From the NCBI GenBank assembly GCA_019752045.1, contig JAIEMP010000015.1, positions 100,608-164,607 of the forward strand: a stretch of 64,000 nt of DNA, written 5' to 3'. Origin of the DNA: Chitinophagaceae bacterium. Its GTDB lineage: Bacteria > Bacteroidota > Bacteroidia > Chitinophagales > Chitinophagaceae. Numbering within the stretch: position 1 is the first letter of the stretch; every line of letters begins with the position of its first letter. The position numbers were made by a program, and so were the translations under genes. The notes under the pieces were generated by a model that was not told the origin of the DNA, did no database searches, and saw nothing but the letters and a program-made list of their open reading frames with translations. Below are positions 8,941-18,368 of this stretch, in pieces.

Positions 8941-10117
8941 TTGGAAATTACTGGGCGGCAAAGGTGCCGGAGCAGCATTCCTTATGGCAACATCTGCCAT
9001 TGGTCCGGGCTTCTTAACACAAACCACTGTATTTACACAGCAGCTTCTTGCCAGCATGGGTTTTGTCATTCTTGTTTCAGTGCTGATTGATATTGTTGCA
9101 CAACTCAACATCTGGCAAATACTCACTGCCAACAAAAAACGTGGATCAGAACTGGCTAATGAAGTAATACCGGGCAGTGGTCATGTTTTAACGGTTTTAA
9201 TCTGCATGGGCGGACTTGCGTTTAACATTGGCAATATTTCAGGAGCAGGTTTAGGTTTAAATATTTTATTTCCTGTGAGTGTTGAAACCGGAAGCATCAT
9301 CAGTGCTGTTATTGCCATCGTTATTTTTCTGTCGAAAGATATTTCAAAAGCAATGGATCTGTTTGTAAAACTGCTTGGGATATTAATGCTGGTTCTCATG
9401 CTTTATCTAGTCATCTTTTCACAGCCACCGTTAGGAGAAGTGGTTCATCGTACTTTTATTCCATCAACAATTAATCTTACTTCTATTGTAACATTGGTAG
9501 GCGGCACAGTGGGTGGTTATATTACGTTTGCCGGTGCACATCGTTTACTGGAGGACAAAACTGCAAGCCTTAGTATGAAGGAAGTAAAACGAAGTGCAGT
9601 AAACGGCATTGTCTTAACTGCCTGCATGCGCATTTTATTATTCCTTGCAGTGCTGGGTGTAATCACAAAAGGTTTTCAACTCAATCCTGCAAATCCCACT
9701 GCATCTGTTTTTGAATCTGTATTGGGAGTAACGGGTTATAAATTATTTGGGATTGTATTGTGGAGTGCGGCCATCACATCAGTAGTTGGTTCTGCATTTA
9801 CATCTGTTACCTTCTTAAAAACATTGCACCCATTCTTTGATCGTTGGCAACGGCTTACCATCATTACATTCATCCTTATTTCAACGGGAATCTTTTTATA
9901 CATAGGTAAACCAATTCTTATTCTGGTGTTGGTTGGGGCATTAAATGGTTTTATCTTACCTTTCTCCTTAGGTTTGATGTTATGGATCATGATGAAACGA
10001 AAACTTGATCATTACCATCATCCCAAGTGGTTACTCTGGAGCGGATGGATGGTTGTACTGTTGATGTTATGGATGAGTGTGATCACAGTTATAAATGAAC
10101 TTCCAAAATTATTTTAA
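8921..10117 (+). CDS. NRAMP-like transporter of the 5-oxoprolinase operon
   Basis: 398 aa, about eleven hydrophobic segments. A TTG start at 8921 inside the end of pxpA is chosen because the first in-frame ATG (8984) would remove part of helix 1. The fold looks like NRAMP (SLC11), but the metal site seems absent: where true metal transporters have DPGN in helix 1, this protein reads IGPGFLTQ, and the helix-6 MPH motif is replaced around GGYITFAGAHR. Position in a pxp operon suggests uptake of 5-oxoproline or another organic substrate rather than Mn or Fe. That function is inference. Confidence 0.8.
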   Translation: MTSKQTNWKLLGGKGAGAAFLMATSAIGPGFLTQTTVFTQQLLASMGFVILVSVLIDIVAQLNIWQILTANKKRGSELANEVIPGSGHVLTVLICMGGLAFNIGNISGAGLGLNILFPVSVETGSIISAVIAIVIFLSKDISKAMDLFVKLLGILMLVLMLYLVIFSQPPLGEVVHRTFIPSTINLTSIVTLVGGTVGGYITFAGAHRLLEDKTASLSMKEVKRSAVNGIVLTACMRILLFLAVLGVITKGFQLNPANPTASVFESVLGVTGYKLFGIVLWSAAITSVVGSAFTSVTFLKTLHPFFDRWQRLTIITFILISTGIFLYIGKPILILVLVGALNGFILPFSLGLMLWIMMKRKLDHYHHPKWLLWSGWMVVLLMLWMSVITVINELPKLF

Positions 10118-10122
10118 TAAAT

Positions 10123-10674
10123 ATGCCTGCTGTTGACCCATATTGTATGTATTATGTTGCGGTGCTTTGTCCAACTGCTATTAATGAAAGAGTGGAACAA
10201 CATAAATTATGGATGAGAGATCGTTTTGGTTGTACCGTTGCATTAAAATCACCGGCACATATTACATTGGTAACTCCTTTCTGGCTCGATCGTTTATCAG
10301 AACAAACATTACTGGAAACATTAGAAGCTCTACAAACAGATTTACCTCCTGTTGAAATTCAGTTGCAAAGTTTCTCTCACTTCAGCAACAGAGTACTTTT
10401 TATTAAGGTAAATGAAGACCCTTTATTAAACAGCTTACGCAAACAAGTAGAAGATCAATTTATACAGGCATTGGGTAGAGCCATCAAACCCGATACACGG
10501 CCTTTTCACCCGCACATCACCATTGCGAACAGAGATATGAAACCGGGCGACTTTGATGAAGCATGGCAACATTTTTCAAACCAATCTTTTGAAGAAAGTT
10601 TTCAAACCAATACCATTTCATTGCTAAAATTAACAGATGACAAATGGAATGTTCTTGCGGAGAAACAGTATTAA
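10123..10674 (+). CDS. 2'-5' RNA ligase / 2H phosphoesterase family protein
   Basis: 183 aa with the two HxT/S-type motifs that define the 2H superfamily: HITLVTPF near residue 45 and HPHITIAN near residue 129. These proteins act on 2',3'-cyclic phosphates or 2'-5' linkages in RNA or small nucleotides. The physiological substrate is not predictable here. It starts 5 bp after the NRAMP-like gene, so it is probably the last gene of the pxp transcript. Confidence 0.85.
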   Translation: MPAVDPYCMYYVAVLCPTAINERVEQHKLWMRDRFGCTVALKSPAHITLVTPFWLDRLSEQTLLETLEALQTDLPPVEIQLQSFSHFSNRVLFIKVNEDPLLNSLRKQVEDQFIQALGRAIKPDTRPFHPHITIANRDMKPGDFDEAWQHFSNQSFEESFQTNTISLLKLTDDKWNVLAEKQY

Positions 10675-10751
10675 CAGGCCTTTGCGCTATTATATAACCG
10701 GTTAAGCGGCTTTCATTCAAATTTAATAACTTCCCTTCTTAAATTATTTGC

Positions 10752-12629
10752 ATGAGAAAACTCTTCTGTACAATTTCAGCATTCTTTTTATTGTCGGTGC
10801 TTATTGCACAAACAGCCAATCCGCAGGATTCGGCGTGGATCAAAGACAACTATACCAAAAAGGAGATTTACATTACTATGCGGGATGGTGTAAAACTGTT
10901 TACTGCGGTTTATGCACCAAAAGATAACAGCGAGCCTCATCCTATTCTCATGACCCGCACACCATACTCCTGTGCACCTTATGGAGAAGCAAATTTTCGT
11001 ACGTTCTGGAACAATCATTGGCGTTATTATATGCGCAGGAACTACATCATTGTAATACAGGATGTACGTGGCCGTTGGATGAGTGAAGGTGTGTTTGAAG
11101 ATGTACGTCCGTACAACCCCAATAAAAAAGACAAAGAGATAGACGAAGCAAGTGACACCTACGATGCCATTGATTGGTTGGTAAAAAATCAACCCAACAA
11201 CAATAACAAAGTGGGCATCTTTGGCATTTCTTATCCCGGCTTCTACTCTACCATGGCAGCATTGAGCAATCATCCGAGTTTAAAAGCTGTAAGCCCGCAG
11301 GCACCTGTAACAGATTGGTTCATGGGCGATGACTTTCATCACAATGGTGCATTTTTTCAAATGGATGGATTTTCGTTTTATTCTTCTTTTGGAAAACCAA
11401 GACCAAAACCAACAACGGTTGGCTCACCCGGTTTTCAATTCCCCACAAGAGATGCGTATAAATTTTATTTAGAAGCAGGCAGTACAAAAAACCTGGCGAA
11501 ATTAATTGGTGACAGTATTGCGTTCTGGCATGAGATGTACAAACATCCCAACTACGACAGCTGGTGGCAGGCACGTAACGTTCGCAACTTTGTAAACAAT
11601 ATTCCCGCCAACACGGCAACATTGGTTGTTGGTGGTTTGTTTGATGCAGAAGATTGTTACGGTGCATGGCGTACCTATGAAGCCATTGAAAAGAAAGCAA
11701 AAAATAATAACCGTATTGTAATGGGTCCCTGGTATCATGGACAATGGGCAAGCACCGATGGAACAAAGATGGGTAATGCACAATTCGGCAGTAACACATC
11801 AACATGGTATCAGAACGAAATTGAAATTCCTTTCTTCATGCACCACCTCGAAGGAAAAGCGAATGTGGAAGATTTAGCAGAAGCAACTGTTTTTTTTACC
11901 GGAGAAAATAAATGGCGCAATTTTTCACAATGGCCCGCTGCGAATGTTGAGAACAAACCGATTTTCTTGCAACAAAACGGAAAACTGGATTGGAGCAAAC
12001 CCTCCAACACAAAGGGTTTCAGTGAATATGTAAGTGATCCGGCCAAACCTGTTCCCTATACAGAAGATGTACACTTTAGTCGTACTGTTGCTTACATGAC
12101 CGATGATCAGCGTTTTGCCAACAGAAGAACAGATGTGCTTTCGTTTCAAACAGAAGTATTAACAGATGATATAACGCTTGCAGGAACAGTTATTGCAGAT
12201 CTGCTTGCAAGCATCTCAACAACCGATGCTGATTTTGTGGTGAAGTTGATTGATGTATTTCCAAGTGACTTTACATATCCAGGTGACAGACAAGCAGCAG
12301 GCAGTTATCCCATGGGCGATTATCAAATGCTGGTGCGTGGTGAAGTGATGCGTGGAAAATTCAGAAATAGTTTTGAAGTACCGGTTGCTTTTACTCCGAA
12401 TAAAATTGAGAAAGTAAAATTCGAATTGCCAGATGTGGCGCATACATTCAAAAAAGGGCATCGTATCATGATCCAGATTCAAAGCAGCTGGTTCCCATTG
12501 GTTGATCGCAATCCGCAGAAGTTTGTAAATATTTACGAAGCTGTTGAAAGCGATTACCAGAAAGCAACCATTAAGATCTGGCACGATGCAAAGAATGCAT
12601 CGAATATTGTATTACCGGTGTTAAAATGA
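10752..12629 (+). CDS. CocE/NonD family hydrolase (X-Pro dipeptidyl-peptidase-like), exported
   Basis: 625 aa. The signal peptide ends around LIAQTANPQ. The N-terminal alpha/beta-hydrolase contains YITMRDGVKLFTAVY, RTPYSCAPYG, VIQDVRGRW and the nucleophile elbow GISYPG, followed by the cap and a C-terminal jelly-roll domain (FEVPVAFTP...HRIMIQIQSSWFPLVDRNPQ). Relatives include glutaryl-7-ACA acylase, cocaine esterase and X-Pro dipeptidyl-peptidases. Periplasmic peptide or amide hydrolysis is the likely role. Confidence 0.9.
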   Translation: MRKLFCTISAFFLLSVLIAQTANPQDSAWIKDNYTKKEIYITMRDGVKLFTAVYAPKDNSEPHPILMTRTPYSCAPYGEANFRTFWNNHWRYYMRRNYIIVIQDVRGRWMSEGVFEDVRPYNPNKKDKEIDEASDTYDAIDWLVKNQPNNNNKVGIFGISYPGFYSTMAALSNHPSLKAVSPQAPVTDWFMGDDFHHNGAFFQMDGFSFYSSFGKPRPKPTTVGSPGFQFPTRDAYKFYLEAGSTKNLAKLIGDSIAFWHEMYKHPNYDSWWQARNVRNFVNNIPANTATLVVGGLFDAEDCYGAWRTYEAIEKKAKNNNRIVMGPWYHGQWASTDGTKMGNAQFGSNTSTWYQNEIEIPFFMHHLEGKANVEDLAEATVFFTGENKWRNFSQWPAANVENKPIFLQQNGKLDWSKPSNTKGFSEYVSDPAKPVPYTEDVHFSRTVAYMTDDQRFANRRTDVLSFQTEVLTDDITLAGTVIADLLASISTTDADFVVKLIDVFPSDFTYPGDRQAAGSYPMGDYQMLVRGEVMRGKFRNSFEVPVAFTPNKIEKVKFELPDVAHTFKKGHRIMIQIQSSWFPLVDRNPQKFVNIYEAVESDYQKATIKIWHDAKNASNIVLPVLK

Positions 12630-12657
12630 TTTTGTAATTTTAAGTAAAGCATACGCT

Positions 12658-12894
12658 ATGGAAGGTATATATATTGAACCGGCAACAGAAAGAGAGTTGG
12701 AAATACTAAAATCTATTGCCAAATTAATTGGTGCAAAGGCTCATGTTCTCTCTGAAAAAGAAAGTAAATATTTAGCCGGTTTAAAAATGATTGAAATAGC
12801 TGAAAGCCTTCCAAAATATGAAATTACAGATGATGAAATTATGAACCTGATGAAAGAAGCGGAGGAGGAAATATACGGTAAACCAAAAAAATGA
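12658..12894 (+). CDS. Probable antitoxin of a PIN toxin-antitoxin pair
   Basis: 78 aa, acidic and helical. No DNA-binding motif is obvious by eye. The last four bases overlap the start of a PIN-domain gene (ATGA), the normal antitoxin-before-toxin arrangement. The sequence contains KMIEIAESLPKYEITDDEI and a C-terminal acidic helix that could wrap the toxin. The call rests mainly on position. Confidence 0.65.
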   Translation: MEGIYIEPATERELEILKSIAKLIGAKAHVLSEKESKYLAGLKMIEIAESLPKYEITDDEIMNLMKEAEEEIYGKPKK

Positions 12895-13298
12895 ACGTAG
12901 TAATTGACACCAATTGGCTGATCAGTTATTTGATGAAGCAGGAAACCAGTCAGCTGAAATTAATATTACAGGATATTGATATTAGATTATTTACCGATGA
13001 GGAACAGATAAAGGAATTCACTAAAATTGTTTATCTGCCCAAGTTCAGGAATTATTTCCCATTAGAACCTGCTCTTGAATTTCTCAGGTATTTCACAAAC
13101 CGTTGCAATATTGTTTCAGTTGTCAGCAATATTGAAATTTGCCGTGACCCAAAGGATAATTTTCTTCTGGCCATTTCAAAAGATGCTGATGCTGATTATT
13201 TATTAACCGGAGATAAAGACTTACTTATTTTAGAAAAGTTTGAACAAACTATCATTTGCACACTATCTCACTTTATTGAACACTACCTGCCAAAATAA
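12891..13298 (+). CDS. PIN-domain ribonuclease toxin
   Basis: 135 aa. It matches the family named 'putative toxin-antitoxin system toxin component, PIN family'. The acidic active-site positions are visible: VIDTNWLIS at the N-terminus, then CRDPKDNFLLA and LLTGDKDLL, which coordinate Mg for RNA cleavage. It is co-translated with the upstream small gene. It ends 7 bp before the hexosaminidase start, so the module is inserted tightly between two periplasmic-enzyme genes. Confidence 0.85.
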   Translation: MNVVIDTNWLISYLMKQETSQLKLILQDIDIRLFTDEEQIKEFTKIVYLPKFRNYFPLEPALEFLRYFTNRCNIVSVVSNIEICRDPKDNFLLAISKDADADYLLTGDKDLLILEKFEQTIICTLSHFIEHYLPK

Positions 13299-13305
13299 AA
13301 ATAAA

Positions 13306-14979
13306 ATGAAATCGTACGTACTTACTATTTTTCTGATGATGTCTATTAATCTTACAGCACAGGAAATCAACATCATTCCAAAACCGCTTGAAACAAAAGC
13401 AGGCAAAGGTTCTTACACACTTAAGAACAAGCTGACGCTGGCAAATTATTTTTCAGATAAGGCAGATAATGCTTTAACGATGTATCTGAAAGAGTATTTA
13501 ATGAAGTATTACAATATTGAAGTGCAGCTGATTCCCAAATCAGAAAAAGCAGATATCGTTCTGTTTCCCATCCGCATGCCCACAGGTGGTGCACTTGCGT
13601 ATAAACTTTCCGTAACTGAAAGAGGAATACGCATCAATGCCAATTTTGATGAATCGGCATTTCACGGTATTCAAACATTGATTCAGTTATTACCTGTTAA
13701 TTCAACAGCTGCAAAACAAATTCCTGTTGTGGAGATTTTTGATCGTGCCCGTTTTGATTATCGTGGTATGCATCTGGATGTGGGCCGTCATTATGCCCCG
13801 ATAGCATTTATTAAAAAGTATATTGATTACCTCGCATTACATAAGCTCAATACTTTTCACTGGCATTTAACTGAAGACCAGGGCTGGCGCATGGAGATCA
13901 AAAAATATCCATTGCTTACTTCAGTTGGCAGCAAACGGAATGGAACCATCATTGGCCGTTATCCCGGCAAGGGCAACGATAACAAACCGCACGAAGGTTA
14001 TTACACACAGGAAGAAATTAAAGAAGTAGTAGCGTATGCCAAAAGCCGTTTTATAGATGTAGTACCCGAAATTGAAATGCCGGGACATAGCAGTGCAGCC
14101 ATTGCAGCTTATCCATGGTTGAGTTGTTTTCCGAACAGAACAACAGCCATCCCTATCAACATGGTAAGTATGAAAACGGTACAGGAAGCACAAAACGGAA
14201 GGGTAAAATTTGTACAGGAAACATGGGGGGTGTTTGATGATGTGTTTTGTGCCGGCAAAGACACCACCTTTACATTTTTAGAAAACGTATTGGATGAAGT
14301 GATTGCTTTATTCCCGTCGAAGTATGTACATATTGGTGGCGACGAATGCCCCAAGACACATTGGAAACAATGTCCTGCCTGTCAGAAAAGAATGAAGGAC
14401 CTGCAATTAAAAGATGAACATGAACTGCAAAGTTATTTTGTACAGCGCATAGAAAAATATTTAAACAGCAAAGGCAAAACATTAATTGGTTGGGATGAAA
14501 TTCTGGAAGGTGGTTTGGCACCCAATGCACAGGTGATGAGCTGGCGTGGCGAAGCAGGTGGTATTGCCGCAGCAAAAGAAAATCATTATGTGATTATGAC
14601 GCCCGGCAGCCATGTATACTTTGATCACAAACAGGCAGCCAATGAAGATTCTGTAACGATTGGTGGCTTTACAACCATCCAAAAAGTGTACAGCTACGAA
14701 CCGGTACCTAAAGAATTACCTGAAACACAAACAAAATTTGTGCGTGGCGCACAGGCCAATGTGTGGACAGAATACATGAACAATACAAGCAAGATTGAAT
14801 ACATGATCTTTCCACGCATGGCTGCATTAAGTGAAGTGTTGTGGAGCAGCAAAGAAAACCGGAACTGGAATGATTTTGAAAAAAGATTGCTTGTTCAGTT
14901 TAAACGATATGATCTGCTGAAGGTCAATTACAGCAGGGCGTATTTTGATCCGAAGTCAACGGTTGAGGTGAAGAGGTAA
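13306..14979 (+). CDS. Beta-N-acetylhexosaminidase, GH20
   Basis: 557 aa from the ATG at 13306, which begins a clear signal peptide (MKSYVLTIFLMMSINLTAQ); the frame is open further upstream into the PIN gene, but that extension is not credible. It has an N-terminal GH20b-like domain followed by the catalytic barrel with YRGMHLDVGRH, HWHLTEDQGWR, PEIEMPGHS and the catalytic Asp-Glu pair in HIGGDECPK. It removes terminal GlcNAc/GalNAc residues in the periplasm, for example from chitin or peptidoglycan fragments. Confidence 0.94.
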   Translation: MKSYVLTIFLMMSINLTAQEINIIPKPLETKAGKGSYTLKNKLTLANYFSDKADNALTMYLKEYLMKYYNIEVQLIPKSEKADIVLFPIRMPTGGALAYKLSVTERGIRINANFDESAFHGIQTLIQLLPVNSTAAKQIPVVEIFDRARFDYRGMHLDVGRHYAPIAFIKKYIDYLALHKLNTFHWHLTEDQGWRMEIKKYPLLTSVGSKRNGTIIGRYPGKGNDNKPHEGYYTQEEIKEVVAYAKSRFIDVVPEIEMPGHSSAAIAAYPWLSCFPNRTTAIPINMVSMKTVQEAQNGRVKFVQETWGVFDDVFCAGKDTTFTFLENVLDEVIALFPSKYVHIGGDECPKTHWKQCPACQKRMKDLQLKDEHELQSYFVQRIEKYLNSKGKTLIGWDEILEGGLAPNAQVMSWRGEAGGIAAAKENHYVIMTPGSHVYFDHKQAANEDSVTIGGFTTIQKVYSYEPVPKELPETQTKFVRGAQANVWTEYMNNTSKIEYMIFPRMAALSEVLWSSKENRNWNDFEKRLLVQFKRYDLLKVNYSRAYFDPKSTVEVKR

Positions 14980-14997
14980 GATACCTCATCCTCTATT

Positions 14998-15220
14998 CCT
15001 TCTCCCAAGGAGAAGGACGGTGCTTCAATTAAATACCAAACTTCACCACTTACACTTCAGTAATTAAATTCAATTCAGCAATGTGAGGAACAGTTCAATT
15101 AAAATTATATAGTTGAAATGCTGAATTACAACTGTTGATTAAAAAAATAAAGTTTGGCCTCCCTCTCCTTTGGAGAGGCCCGCCCGGATAACCCGTTCGG
15201 ACGGGGAACGAGGGTGAGGC
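14998..15220. repeat. Twin-hairpin intergenic element, copy 1
   Basis: Between two convergent genes. A left hairpin, CCTTCTCC/GGAGAAGG (14998-15005 with 15009-15016), and a right hairpin, CCTCTCC/GGAGAGG (15162-15168 with 15172-15178), flank an AT-rich spacer. Text after the left hairpin (15017-15060) resembles text after the left hairpin of a second element at 18.2 kb. A further imperfect palindrome at 15180-15220 abuts the next gene's 3' end. No reading frame. Confidence 0.65.
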
Positions 15221-15221
15221 A

Positions 15222-16352
15222 TTACTTCAGAATCTCCCCCAACTTCTTCTCCAACGCATCACCCCGTAAATTACGTGCAATAATTACTCCATTGGGATCA
15301 ACTAAGATGTTAAACGGTATACCAATAATGCCATAAAGTTCTGCTACCGGATTGGCCCAGCCTTTTAATTCACTTACCTGTGGCCAGGTATATTTATCAT
15401 CTTTAACAGCCTTCAGCCATCTGTCTTTATTTTCATCAAGAGACACACCGAATATTTCAAAGTTTTTATTCTTGTAAGTGTTATACGCTTTTACAAGATT
15501 CGGACTTTCAGCACGACAGGGGCCACACCAGCTTGCCCAAAAATCAACCAATAAATATTTGCCTTTGAAAGATGATAAGGCTATTTGATTTCCATTTACA
15601 TCGGGTTGTGAAAAATCAGTGGCCTTTACTCCAACCATTGTCCGCTTACCAATTTCAATCTGTTCTTTTAATTGTTTTCCTTTTTCAGAATTCTGAAGTT
15701 CCGGCGATAGTAATGTAAACATCGGATCGGCTTTTGCAGCATCCATTTCATTTCCTAAAGCTTCCTGCGTTAAATAAAAAGATACCGGTGAAGATGGATG
15801 GCTTTTCACAAACTGCACCTGCTCTAAATAATATAAATGAAGAATGCCTTTATAATATTCAAATACTTCAACAGCCATTTTTTGATTTTTGGCTTTCATG
15901 TATCCGTCGTATACTTCACCCAACTTACTTTCTAATCGGCTTAGCGGGGTAATCTGTTGCTGATAAGCAGAGTAATCAGAAACTACCGGCGAGCCTTTCA
16001 CTACCGCATCCCACAAAAACGTTTTACTTGTAACTGTGATGGTACCGGTATCTAAAAATAAATTAAGAGAGTTCTGTTCAAACTCAAGACGGTTAAACGC
16101 TTTACCTGCTTTTGGGAAAGCTTCTGTTACAGTAAGTGTTGCAAGCACAGGTGCTTCAACAGTTCCATTTATTTCAAACTTACCATTGATCAGCTTTACT
16201 TCTTCGCCATCGTTCCCATTGTTCCAGCTAAGCAATACATTGTATTTCTTTGCTGTAACAGGTAACGTTCCTCTAACTGTAAATTTATTTTGCTGTGCTG
16301 TTGCTGCAACAGTCATCAGTAATACAACTGAAAGCAACCAATTCTTTTGCAT
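15222..16352 (-). CDS. DUF4369 / TlpA-like thiol-disulfide oxidoreductase
   Basis: 376 aa. Signal peptide, then an N-terminal DUF4369-type beta domain (FTVRGTLP), a helical middle and a C-terminal thioredoxin/AhpC-TSA fold with the redox motif WASWCGPC and the cis-proline region GIIGIPFNILVDP. Proteins of this layout act in periplasmic disulfide reduction in Bacteroidota. It starts 2 bp after the end of a paralog with the same domain order, so the two are a tandem duplication in one operon. Confidence 0.9.
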   Translation of the reverse strand: MQKNWLLSVVLLMTVAATAQQNKFTVRGTLPVTAKKYNVLLSWNNGNDGEEVKLINGKFEINGTVEAPVLATLTVTEAFPKAGKAFNRLEFEQNSLNLFLDTGTITVTSKTFLWDAVVKGSPVVSDYSAYQQQITPLSRLESKLGEVYDGYMKAKNQKMAVEVFEYYKGILHLYYLEQVQFVKSHPSSPVSFYLTQEALGNEMDAAKADPMFTLLSPELQNSEKGKQLKEQIEIGKRTMVGVKATDFSQPDVNGNQIALSSFKGKYLLVDFWASWCGPCRAESPNLVKAYNTYKNKNFEIFGVSLDENKDRWLKAVKDDKYTWPQVSELKGWANPVAELYGIIGIPFNILVDPNGVIIARNLRGDALEKKLGEILK

Positions 16353-16354
16353 AC

Positions 16355-17446
16355 TTAATTTGATTTGAAAATTTCTTCCAGCTTCATCTGCAACTCTTCG
16401 CCACGCAGGTTGCGGCCAACAATAACTCCATCCGGGCCTACCAGAAAGTTTTGTGGAATAGCAGAAATTTTATATAAACGTGCAGCTTCATTTCCCCAAA
16501 ACTTAAGATCACTTACATGTGTCCATTGCAAACCATCTTTAGCAATGGCCTGCAGCCATGCATTTTTATCACGGTCGAGCGACACACCCAGCACCGTAAA
16601 ATTTTTATCCTTGTATTTATTAAAAGCTGAAACAAGATTTGGATTCTCCATACGACAGGGGCCACACCAGCTGGCCCAGAAATCAACCAACACATATTTA
16701 CCACGAAAAGATTGAAGCGTAACCATTCTGCCCGAAGTATCGGCCTGTGCAAAATCTATTGCTTCAGTTCCAACTTTGCCAATACGATTGTCCATTACAA
16801 TTGTATTGACCATTCGTCCGTAATAACTTTTTTGCGATTGCTCCGTGAGCTTTACAAAACGCTCATCCAGCACATCGGGTTGCTGAAAGAAATTATAGAG
16901 AATAAATAATAAAAGTGGCGTTACTGCCGATTGTTTATTTCGTTCAATAAAATCATCAGCTTTACTATTCAAATCACTGATGATGGTTCTTGCAATAGTA
17001 TACAGCGAATCCTGTTTGGCCTGCATGGCCGGATTACTTAATTGTTTACCCAATACATCCAGCTTTGAAAAATAGGGATCAAACACAGTACGGAATTCAA
17101 CAAATGATTGGTGCGATGCAGAACCTGTTACAGTTGCCTCTGATAAGGAATCAATGCGTCCGTTAACAGTAACATTCGATCCGTCGAGAAAAATACCGAG
17201 GTTGCGTTCGCTGCCTTCAACTGCAAGTACATGCATGGCTACTTCTGTAATATTTCCCTTTAGTTCAAACTGTTGATTTTTGATGACGGTTTCGCCGAGA
17301 ATTTCACTATCCTGATTATCGAAACGCAAGGTAACCTTTGCATTTTCTTTGGCTCCTTTGATGGTTCCTTTAACAGAATACATCTGCTGTGCCTGCAGCG
17401 CAAGGGATGAACAGCTTACCAGTAGAATAAATAACAGGTTCTTCAT
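16355..17446 (-). CDS. DUF4369 / TlpA-like thiol-disulfide oxidoreductase (tandem paralog)
   Basis: 363 aa, the same architecture as its downstream neighbour: signal peptide (to about ALQAQ), DUF4369 domain beginning YSVKGTIKG, helical linker, thioredoxin domain with WASWCGPC and KISAIPQNFLVGP. The C-termini of both proteins share a VIxxRNLRGxxLxxKLxEI tail. The gene begins one base after the hisIE stop, suggesting read-through transcription from a histidine gene, although no functional link is evident. Confidence 0.9.
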   Translation of the reverse strand: MKNLLFILLVSCSSLALQAQQMYSVKGTIKGAKENAKVTLRFDNQDSEILGETVIKNQQFELKGNITEVAMHVLAVEGSERNLGIFLDGSNVTVNGRIDSLSEATVTGSASHQSFVEFRTVFDPYFSKLDVLGKQLSNPAMQAKQDSLYTIARTIISDLNSKADDFIERNKQSAVTPLLLFILYNFFQQPDVLDERFVKLTEQSQKSYYGRMVNTIVMDNRIGKVGTEAIDFAQADTSGRMVTLQSFRGKYVLVDFWASWCGPCRMENPNLVSAFNKYKDKNFTVLGVSLDRDKNAWLQAIAKDGLQWTHVSDLKFWGNEAARLYKISAIPQNFLVGPDGVIVGRNLRGEELQMKLEEIFKSN

Positions 17447-17447
17447 A

Positions 17448-18044
17448 TTATTTTGAATGTCGTTGTTTTAAAACATACAGTACGTCTTGCAAAGAAACAT
17501 TTTTCGCTCTTAACAAAACGATAAAGTGAAACAGCAGATCGGCCGATTCACCCAGGAACAGTTCCTCATTATTATCTTTCGCTTCAATAATCACTTCAGT
17601 TGCTTCCTCCCCTACTTTCTGTGCAATTTTATTAATTCCCTTTGCAAAAAGCTGTCGTACGTACGACGTTTCATCACTGCTTTTTCTGCGCAGTTCGATG
17701 ATGTCTTCTAAATACGATAAAAAGTCGTCGCTGTGATTTTTTTCACTCCAACAGGTATCAGCTCCGGTATGACAGGTTGGCCCCGCAGGCTCAGCTTTAA
17801 TAAGCAAGGTATCTTTGTCGCAATCGAGCAACACCTGCTTCACCGTTAAAAAATTACCGCTCTCTTCACCCTTGGTCCATAAACGTTGTTTACTCCGGCT
17901 GTAGAACGTTACTTTACCGGTTTCTTCAGTTTTAATAAATGCTTCTTCATTCATAAAACCAAGCATCAATACTTTACTGGTTTTAAAATCCTGGATGATG
18001 GCTGGTAACAGTCCGTCGTGGTATTTTGAAAAATCTGGTTTCAC
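17448..18044 (-). CDS. hisIE: Bifunctional phosphoribosyl-AMP cyclohydrolase / phosphoribosyl-ATP pyrophosphatase
   Basis: 198 aa. The N-terminal HisI domain contains KVLMLGFMNEEA, YSRSKQRLWTKGEESGN and the zinc/Mg ligands in LDCDKDT and PTCHTGADTCW. The C-terminal HisE domain carries GINKIAQKVGEEATEVIIEAK. It catalyses steps 2 and 3 of histidine biosynthesis. It lies downstream of hisF on the same strand, separated by 324 bp of repeats. The rest of the his operon is not in this window upstream of hisF. Confidence 0.96.
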   Translation of the reverse strand: MKPDFSKYHDGLLPAIIQDFKTSKVLMLGFMNEEAFIKTEETGKVTFYSRSKQRLWTKGEESGNFLTVKQVLLDCDKDTLLIKAEPAGPTCHTGADTCWSEKNHSDDFLSYLEDIIELRRKSSDETSYVRQLFAKGINKIAQKVGEEATEVIIEAKDNNEELFLGESADLLFHFIVLLRAKNVSLQDVLYVLKQRHSK

Positions 18045-18070
18045 TTTGATGATTTATATGTTTTATTTGA

Positions 18071-18155
18071 TAGAAACACGGATGACACTGATTTAAACTG
18101 ATTCAACAGATCAAATCACATCCGTTTTCATCTACAGGAATCCGTGTTATCTATG
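18071..18155. repeat. Intergenic palindrome (ACACGGAT-type)
   Basis: Inverted repeat with a perfect core, AACACGGAT (18075-18083) and ATCCGTGTT (18140-18148), and partial pairing inside and outside it. It lies just upstream of hisIE in the hisF-hisIE gap. Non-coding and of a different family from the other palindromes in the window. Confidence 0.65.
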
Positions 18156-18199
18156 ACTCTATTGCAAAATTAATTTTATTCGGCTAACTGGCCCCTATC

Positions 18200-18368
18200 T
18201 CCTTCTCTTTCCCCGAAGGAGAAAGAGCGGCACTTCAGTTTATATCCAAACAACATCACTTCCATATCAACTCTTGTCCAATATTCATCAACTTTTCAAC
18301 TGATCACATTTTATTGAATAATCAGATAAGCATGGGTTGTGCCTGGAAATCCTCCCCCTTCGGGGGAG
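18200..18368. repeat. Twin-hairpin intergenic element, copy 2
   Basis: The left hairpin pairs CTCTTTC with GAAAGAG (18205-18227). The right hairpin pairs CTCCCCC with GGGGGAG (18352-18368) and touches the hisF stop codon. The text at 18228-18271 (CGGCACTTCAGTTTATATCC...) resembles 15017-15060 of copy 1. Together with the 18.07 kb palindrome it fills the 324-bp hisF-hisIE gap; no gene is seen there. Confidence 0.65.

Noticed and set aside
11320..11805. 161-codon minus-strand frame opposite the CocE/NonD hydrolase
   Set aside because: Shadow of a well-conserved gene; composition is Cys/His-rich and non-protein-like.
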